Source of the DNA: Tritrichomonas foetus
Lineage: Eukaryota > Parabasalia > Tritrichomonadida > Tritrichomonadidae
NCBI GenBank assembly: GCA_001839685.1
Contig: MLAK01001304.1
Coordinates: 98,600 to 143,907 of the forward strand
Direction of reading: 5' to 3'
Length of the DNA stretch: 45,308 bases
The notes below the pieces were generated by a model. It worked only from the letters and a program-made list of their open reading frames with translations. It was not told the origin of the DNA and searched no databases. Of the stretch, positions 39,022-45,308 are shown piece after piece. Position numbers and translations under genes: made by a program. Within the stretch, counting starts at the first letter, position 1. Every line of letters starts with the position of its first letter.

Positions 39022-41683
39022 TGTGGTTTGGTCTGAAAGAAATAAAATGAGATGAAAATCTAAAAATCTTTGATATTTAGAAAAAGTTTATTTCAAAACC
39101 TATCTGGTCAAATAGTGTAAGAAAAAGTTCATGGCAAAATTTTGTTTTCTGAAAAAGTTTGTTTCATAATTCAATTAAATTGAATAAAAGATTTTCGAAA
39201 GATTTTATCGACAACATTCAATCTCGTACAACTTTTTCACCAAACTATAATTTTCAAAAACGCTACAGTTGCCCCTATTATTTTTGAGAAATGTGCGAGC
39301 TTTGCGTGAAAAGGTAATTCTTTACCAATGAGAACGTATAATCAATCAATTTTTTTTTCGATAAAATTAATAATATTTTTTTGTGAATTTGGTTGTATTC
39401 TTTAAAACATGCTAGATTTTGGATATTTTGTGTGAAATTTGCCATAAAATCAAATATCATCCTAAAAGCATCAAAATCTGCAAATCACCGAAATCGTATG
39501 AATATCGAAAAAGTACAATTTCTTTCTCGGGATTCAAGGCATAATATTATACGATATAAATTTCCCCAATTTTTTATTCCACGCTTTGTTTCTGATATCT
39601 TATATTTCTTTCTACAAAACGTGATAGAAAATTCAACGAATTTCTCACTTTTTCTGATAGTTACGTTAATAATATACCTAAGCGTTGAAGTGTTTTTACT
39701 ATTGATAGAATATGCTTCCATTAGTATAAATGATAATATTTTGAAAGTGTAGAACAATTTGTTGTAGTTACCTACACTAGTCTACATTCATTAATCTGGT
39801 TTTGCTGAGACCATCCACCTGGGTGAAATAAAAAATACAACCAATTTTTATTCCTCAATTATTTTTCATATTTGAATACGTCCTTGTTATTGTATTGAAA
39901 ATAAAACGGCCTGTAGATTCCTTAATAATGAATATTAATAATAAAGTAATTGCTGATGCATCATTCAATATGAAACATTAAGTTTCCTTTTCTTTATTGG
40001 AGGTAATACATATATTCATTTCAAATACTGTGATTTCAGCAATGTTTGGATATGTGAAAAATTGATTTACTTACAAGGCAAATTAAAATGCACATAATGT
40101 CTTGAATTGATCAAAAACTGACCCCAACTAGAAAACAAAGAAGGGGAGGAGGAAAAAAAAAATATTATTCAAAAAAAATGATTATTTTTGCTTGAAACAT
40201 CAAAAACGATACTCTAAAATTGATTTCTTTCAATGATGACCAATAAATGTACAAAAAGATCGTAAATAGGCGAGATGAAGTAAAAATAATAATTTGTTCT
40301 ATCTGTGTCGAAATTCCGAAATATAAGTCATAATTACTTCATTAATTCCATAAAATGTTGAAAGATTTCGTTCAAAGTTGATATTACATATGAGAAAGAA
40401 AGATATCTTTTTTTAGGTGAAGTTAACTGAGCTGTTAAAAGTAGAGTTTCATCGTCTCTCTCAATATTCATTTTCAATAGGCATTGGATCCACTTTTTGA
40501 ATTTAAAATAGATTAAACTTTTTGTTAAATTTCAAATTTCAATGATCGGTGAAAGTGAAATTGAAAATAATTTAAAAATATCTTGTCAGGAAATAATGAG
40601 AAAAGAATATTATCTTAATCACTACATCTATATTATACAGATATATTGGTTTTAGAAATTTAATCCTTTGAAAATAAATATTGAATGAAATAAAAATACC
40701 AAATTTGGTAACTTGAATAGCTTGTAGAAAAATCGAGCAGATTAATGATAAATCTCTCATTAGTGTGTTTCGAAAGACTTTATGAGAGATATACAACATT
40801 CCAAATTTATGATGACAGTTTTTCTCCAAAAAGCGAATTCAGAATTGCATCTTTATAGACAATTGGTTTATTACATAATATTGCGTTTTCCCGAAATATT
40901 TATTTTCGACGAGGAGTAATCGGAGAAATATTTTGTAATTTTTAGCTTAACAGTAAATAACATTAATTATTAGATTGTAAAGGCAAATATATCTCAAGTT
41001 CACTGAGCTACATCCTGAAATTCGTCGAATCATCATTTCATTTTTTCCCCAATCACAATTTTTTAACCAAGTAATGTGACTTTTTCTCATTGATTTTTTG
41101 CTTAAATAAGAATAATCTATATAAATATATTTAAAACATGATTTGCATATCTAAATATATTAAAAAGAAAGAAAAAATCTCCTTTCTCACGAGATATTCA
41201 TCGATGAATGGTGAGGATTCCTCACAATCTATTCTAATAATATTTGATAAAAAAAACAATCTCAGAAAACTTCTCTCTACGGCCAATTTATTTGATAAGT
41301 TTGATTTAATCTTTTTAAAAAAATTCATAATGGCGATTATAAATGACCACTTTTTAAATTTTAACTCCACAAACTTTTTCAAATTTTTTTATTTATTCAA
41401 TTCGTATCAAAACATATCAAAAAATAAATCGATCAAATAAAAACTTAAAAAGTAACAAAAATTATAAACATTTCAATATAAATCGATCAAATGAAAACTT
41501 ATACTATAGAAAAAGTTTATCTGGCTATTGTCTAGAAGATTCTGAGAGTTTCTAATAATAAATCAAAATTTCTGGAGAAATTAAAGATGAAATGAAAATA
41601 GTGATGTGATTCATTCGATTTAAATTCTCAGTTTTTCTTATCAAAACGATAATCAATGAAAGAAAAAAATCGAGAACATCTCT
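39022..41683. other. Gene-poor AT-rich stretch
   Basis: About 2.7 kb without a supported gene, the longest such stretch in the window. Frames of 119 codons (39393-39752 +), 85 codons (40572-40829 -) and 100 codons (41138-41440 +) are rich in F, I, K and N and lack domains. A 50-bp-spaced repeat aatcgatcaaat(a/g)aaaactta occurs at about 41429 and 41479. Decayed gene pieces are possible. Confidence 0.45.
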
Positions 41684-41690
41684 TCACTTT
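41684..41690 (+). promoter_or_regulatory. Inr core promoter of NagB-PIG-L gene
   Basis: TCTTCACTTTTTG just before the gene contains TCACTTT with A+1 at 41686, giving a 10-nt leader to the ATG at 41696. A typical trichomonad Inr on a gene of bacterial type. Confidence 0.65.
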
Positions 41691-41695
41691 TTGTG

Positions 41696-43651
41696 ATGAT
41701 TCCATCATTCATTGCACACGGTAAAGGTGCAGAGCGTTTCGAAAAAATCCCACTCACCATCTATGCCAACCCAAAGGAAGCCGTCGTCAACGTTGCCAAA
41801 GAAATTGCTGATTTGATCCGCTCCAAAGATGCTGCTGGACAAAAAACAGTCCTTGGTCTCGCTACTGGTGCATCCCCAATCCGCCTCTATGCCGAACTTG
41901 TCCGCATGCACAAGGAAGAAGGTCTCTCCTTCAAGAATGTTATCACATTCAACCTCGATGAATACCTCCCAATGCAACGCGAGTCCGTCCACAGCTACTG
42001 GTACTTCATGCACCACCATCTCTTTGACCACATCGACATTGACCACAACAACATCCACATCCCAGATGGCCGCCTCCAAAATGAGGAAATTGCTGAATTC
42101 TGCAAGAACTACGAAAGACAAATCGATGAAGCCGGAGGAATTGACCTTCAAGTTCTCGGTATTGGCCGAACAGGTCACATCGGTTTCAATGAACCAGGAT
42201 CAACACTTACATCAAAGACACGCCGCGTCTACCTCAACGATATCACATTGAAGGATGCTGCCCCAGAATTCGGAGGAATTGATAACGTTCCATACATGGC
42301 CATCACAATGGGTGTCGGAACCATCATGAAGGCCCGCAAGGTTGTCCTTCTTGCTTGGGGTGAAAAGAAGGCCTCNATCNTTAAGAAGGCTCTTGAAGAT
42401 ATGAAATCCGATTATGTCCCAGCCACATTCCTTCAGGACCATCCAAACTGCCACTTCGTCATCGACGAACTCGCAGCTGGCGAACTCACACGCGCTAAAT
42501 GCCCATGGCTCTGCACAAAGGTCGAATGGACAGATCGCATGATCAGAATGGCCGTTTGCAGACTCTGCGAGCAAGTTGACAAGCCAATCCTCAAGCTCGA
42601 AAACAAGGATTACACCGACCACGGACTTACAGACCTCGTCAAGAAATTCGGCTCAGCCAACAAAGTTAACATCCAAGTCTTCAACGACCTCCAACACACA
42701 ATCACTGGCTGGCCAGGCGGCAAACCAAACGCAGACGACTCAACACGCCCAGTCAAGAACTCGCCATTCCCAAAGAAGGTCCTCATCTTCTCACCACATC
42801 CAGATGATGATGTCATCTCAATGGGNGGAACATTCGCACGTCTTGTCGAACAAGGCCACATCGTTCACGTCGCCTACGAAACATCAGGAAACATCGCCGT
42901 CCTCGACGACTACGCCTACCAAGAACTCGACACAGCCGAAGCCTTCCTCAAGCTCTCNGGCGGTTACACACCAGAGCTCGAAGCCAAATTCACACACCTC
43001 AAGAAGTGCATCGAAGCCCACAAGGCTGACCCATCANCACCAGAAGACAAGGAAGTCCTCGAATACAAGACACAAATCCGCGTCGTCGAAGCCACAGCCG
43101 CTGACCGCTTCCTTGGCGTTCCAAAGGAGCGCGTCCACTTCCTCCGCCTTCCATTCTACGAAACAGGNGGTGTCGCCAAGAAGCCACTCGGCCAAGAAGA
43201 TGTTGACAAGGTTGTCGCCCTCCTCAGAGAAATCCAACCAGACCAAATCTTCGCCGCTGGTGACCTCGCCGACCCACACGGAACACACTACACAGCACTC
43301 GATGCTGTCGTTAGAGCATTCAATGTTGTCTACAAGGACGAATGGTTCCCCAAGTGCACAGTCTGGCTCTACCGCGGTGCATGGATGGANTGGGAACTTG
43401 AACGCGCAGATATGACAGTCCCAATCAGCCCATCAGAACTCACAATCAAGAGAAAGTCTATCTACAGGCACGGATCACAATGCAACTTCCCAGCCTTCCC
43501 AGGAGACGATCCACGTGAATTCTGGGAACGTGCAGAAGACAGAAACCGCGACACAGCAGCCAGATACAACAAGATCGGTATGGCTGAATACGAGGCTATG
43601 GAAGTCTTTGCCCGTTATGACTTCAAGCCAGGTGATGCCCTCTTCAAATGA
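41696..43651 (+). CDS. nagB: Glucosamine-6-phosphate deaminase / PIG-L deacetylase fusion
   Basis: A 651-aa two-domain protein. Residues about 15-265 are a NagB-type sugar-phosphate isomerase: VLGLATGASPIRLYAELVRM, FNLDEYLP with Asp88, and GIGRTGHIGFNEPGS near 155-169. Residues about 355-610 are a PIG-L/LmbE-type deacetylase with metal motif HPDDD near 368-372, then GTFARLVEQGHIVHVAYETS, and DPHGTHY near 526-532. The fusion is known in Bacteroidetes. NagB converts glucosamine-6-phosphate to fructose-6-phosphate and ammonia; the second domain may remove N-acetyl groups first. Lateral transfer from bacteria is likely but inferred. Codon use is strongly C-ending, indicating high expression. Seven ambiguous bases lie inside, five at third codon positions. 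No signal peptide; cytosolic. Confidence 0.94.
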   Translation: MIPSFIAHGKGAERFEKIPLTIYANPKEAVVNVAKEIADLIRSKDAAGQKTVLGLATGASPIRLYAELVRMHKEEGLSFKNVITFNLDEYLPMQRESVHSYWYFMHHHLFDHIDIDHNNIHIPDGRLQNEEIAEFCKNYERQIDEAGGIDLQVLGIGRTGHIGFNEPGSTLTSKTRRVYLNDITLKDAAPEFGGIDNVPYMAITMGVGTIMKARKVVLLAWGEKKAXIXKKALEDMKSDYVPATFLQDHPNCHFVIDELAAGELTRAKCPWLCTKVEWTDRMIRMAVCRLCEQVDKPILKLENKDYTDHGLTDLVKKFGSANKVNIQVFNDLQHTITGWPGGKPNADDSTRPVKNSPFPKKVLIFSPHPDDDVISMXGTFARLVEQGHIVHVAYETSGNIAVLDDYAYQELDTAEAFLKLXGGYTPELEAKFTHLKKCIEAHKADPSXPEDKEVLEYKTQIRVVEATAADRFLGVPKERVHFLRLPFYETXGVAKKPLGQEDVDKVVALLREIQPDQIFAAGDLADPHGTHYTALDAVVRAFNVVYKDEWFPKCTVWLYRGAWMXWELERADMTVPISPSELTIKRKSIYRHGSQCNFPAFPGDDPREFWERAEDRNRDTAARYNKIGMAEYEAMEVFARYDFKPGDALFK

Positions 43652-44934
43652 GTAAAGTTTTCTAATCTTGTCTAATCAAATTACCCACTTGTTTTTTTTT
43701 TTTTGAATAAAAGCAAAATGTGCATTCAAATTTATTGAATTTTTTTGTTAGAGAAATATGATTTGAATACTTTGTCATTCTATCATTAATAAAAGCATTA
43801 GTTTTATGTGCATAAATAGGAAATAAAATAATTTAATGATAATAACACTATTTTATAATTCATATGTTCATTATTTTAACAACTTTCTTTACTCAAAATC
43901 AAAAATAATAATTTCCCAAATATTGGTATTTTTTAGAAAGAGAAAATAATGATATAAACATGTTTATAAAAGTTTTTTATATAATTCTATATAACTTTAA
44001 TATCTGGAAAATTAGTTTAATGCTTATAAAAAAATGTAGCTTTGATGTTTGTATTCAAAAAGCTCTCATTCCGCATTAGGGACCAAAAAAATTACTTTTT
44101 ATTTCTATTTTTCGAAATTTGTCGTGAAACATCTTTAATAATTAATAATAAAATGATTTATTGAAGAAGGAACGAGAAATAAAATTATTTTTTTTTTTTG
44201 GCCCGAAATTTGGAATGTTTCCAAAAAATGAAAAAAAGCATGGGTAGTGAGTGACCCATGTATGCCGAAATGTCAGATTTTTTTGTTTTTACAACACTGG
44301 TCAAGTTGGCGGTTATTTGCCCATTAACCGTTGGGTCAATTACGATTCGGGTCAATTAAGATTGCCCTTTTTTTTTCTTATTTCGTTTTATTTTGATTGG
44401 TTTCAACTGCTTGATTTTATTCACAGTGTTGGATTCATTACTCATTTTAAATTGGATTAGAAGATGCAGAACGTCATAAAAATTAGTGACAAAGATGGCG
44501 TCGAAAATACCGAAATGGGTGTCCTAGGAAAAAAATTGAAATAAGTGAATGGACAAGATTAAAACAGATGAACTGTGATGTTTCTTTTGTATTCTAAATG
44601 TTGATTCACAAAAGGAGGCATCAGGCTTTTTCTTGTGTGTGAATCAAGTGATGGAATATCATGTGATGTATTAATAAGAAATTTGTCAGAAACAAAAGAT
44701 ATTGATCTGAGTTTACAAAGAAAAGTCAAAAATTTTTGAAAAGAAGTTACAAAAGAGGGAAGAAAATCAAAGGGGAAAAAAAGGAAGAAAAAATTTTAGA
44801 CTTCGGCGGGACATAATAGTTTATTAAGTGTTAAAGATGAGGGAGAAACTTTAGTTGATTGAGGTAAATTAGAATTTGAAAAAAACTGATTTCCATTAAA
44901 ATTGGCGTGAGTTGGTTCGAGTAGTATAATATCC
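43652..44934. other. Intergenic, AT-rich, no supported gene
   Basis: Downstream of the NagB fusion, a TAAAG follows the stop and a poly-T tract lies at 43693-43704. The words gggtcaatta repeat at about 44334 and 44348. Frames present are short and lack domains. Confidence 0.5.
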
Positions 44935-44977
44935 GGGGGTCAAAATGAACCACTGCGTGTTTCATGCTCCCCCCTGA
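44935..44977. other. GC-capped hairpin
   Basis: GGGGG at the left and CCCCC at the right frame an inner complementary pair ATGAA/TTCAT with a short loop, forming a cruciform-like hairpin in otherwise AT-rich DNA. It marks the edge of the repeat-bearing end of the window. Confidence 0.5.
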
Positions 44978-44997
44978 TATGAACGAGGAGTTCACCG

Positions 44998-45308
44998 TTG
45001 AACCAACGCAAAAGTTGCTCATTTTTGACCAAACTCCCGTTCAGACCATTTTTACAACGCAACTTTTAAAACCGATGAGTCCAAAATGACACTCGAGTCA
45101 CAAACGTACCCATTTATTTCAACGCAAAAGTTGCTCAGAAATGACCAAACTCCCGTTCAAACCATTTTGGTCACATTTATGACCAAACTCCCGTTCAAAC
45201 CATTTTGGTCACATTTTTGACCAAATGCCATGGACCATTTTTGACGTTAAAACCGATGAGTCCAAAATGACACTCGAAGCAGCTTTGCTGCGTTGAGCTC
45301 CGAAGGAG
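44998..45308. repeat. Short interspersed repeat cluster at contig end
   Basis: A patchwork of repeated words: caacgcaaaagttgctca (about 45003 and 45120), accaaactcccgttca (three times, about 45028, 45144, 45182), accattttggtcacattt (twice) and accgatgagtccaaaatgac (about 45071 and 45251). It ends with the hairpins GCAGC-ttt-GCTGC and CTCC-gaa-GGAG. The base composition is richer in GC than the surroundings. The window probably stops here because the repeat family broke the assembly. Confidence 0.85.

Noticed and set aside
39393..39752. 119-codon frame in the gene-poor stretch
   Set aside because: Dominated by F, I, N and S with an equally long frame on the other strand; no domain or clear promoter.
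41138..41440. 100-codon frame upstream of the NagB fusion
   Set aside because: Composition follows AT content, the opposite strand carries a similar frame, and no family is recognisable.
45068..45096. Resemblance of accgatgagtcc to the hammerhead ribozyme core CTGATGAGTCC
   Set aside because: The first core base pair differs and the partner strand GGAC-GAAAC is absent near either copy, so a hammerhead cannot be supported.

Overview
This window looks like nuclear DNA of a trichomonad parabasalid, most likely Tritrichomonas or a close relative. The signs are AT-rich, almost intron-free, closely spaced genes on both strands. Start codons often lie 9-20 nt downstream of TCA-type initiator (Inr) motifs, and TAAA (the trichomonad polyadenylation signal) often overlaps the stop codon. 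There is a divergent histone H3/H4 pair, a DUF3447-ankyrin pseudogene, and a BTB/coiled-coil/F5/8-type-C protein. Species assignment is inference; no search could be run.

Layout. 1-2262: intergenic DNA starting with a 19-bp Tn5 (Nextera) mosaic end, a library artefact. 2.2-8.5 kb: a small hypothetical, a sperm-tail PG-rich (SHIPPO) flagellar protein, a GRAM-like membrane protein, a short basic hypothetical and an R2R3-Myb factor. 8.8-13.5 kb: a DOCK-family GTPase exchange factor. 14.4-19.6 kb: RPB5, an array carrying TAAA on both strands, the BTB protein, a multi-pass membrane protein with a broken 5' end, and an LCAT/PLA2G15-like lipase. 20.6-22.8 kb: a ~925-bp near-perfect inverted duplication carrying two identical cupin genes. 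22.9-30.6 kb: a small hypothetical, a Derlin, a three-exon ankyrin-RING gene with two short introns, histones H4 and H3, a coiled-coil hypothetical and an LRR protein. 30.9-38.3 kb: a DUF3447/ankyrin pseudogene, an ITPK-like inositol phosphate kinase, a CAMK/AMPK-type kinase, an EB1-like CH-domain protein and ribosomal protein eL8 (L7a). 38.4-45.3 kb: two small hypotheticals, a gene-poor stretch, a bacterial-type NagB/PIG-L fusion, and a contig end in a short interspersed repeat family.

The genes are mostly unrelated housekeeping and signalling genes; there is no operon logic. The most notable observations are two phase-0 introns at homologous positions of successive ankyrin repeats, one apparently GT-AA; the inverted cupin duplication; and ambiguous bases confined to H3 and the NagB fusion, 13 of 15 at third codon positions, which suggests collapsed multicopy genes. 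A TCACATCA promoter-like element before three genes and a possible frameshift or 26-nt intron at 17.55 kb are also worth checking.
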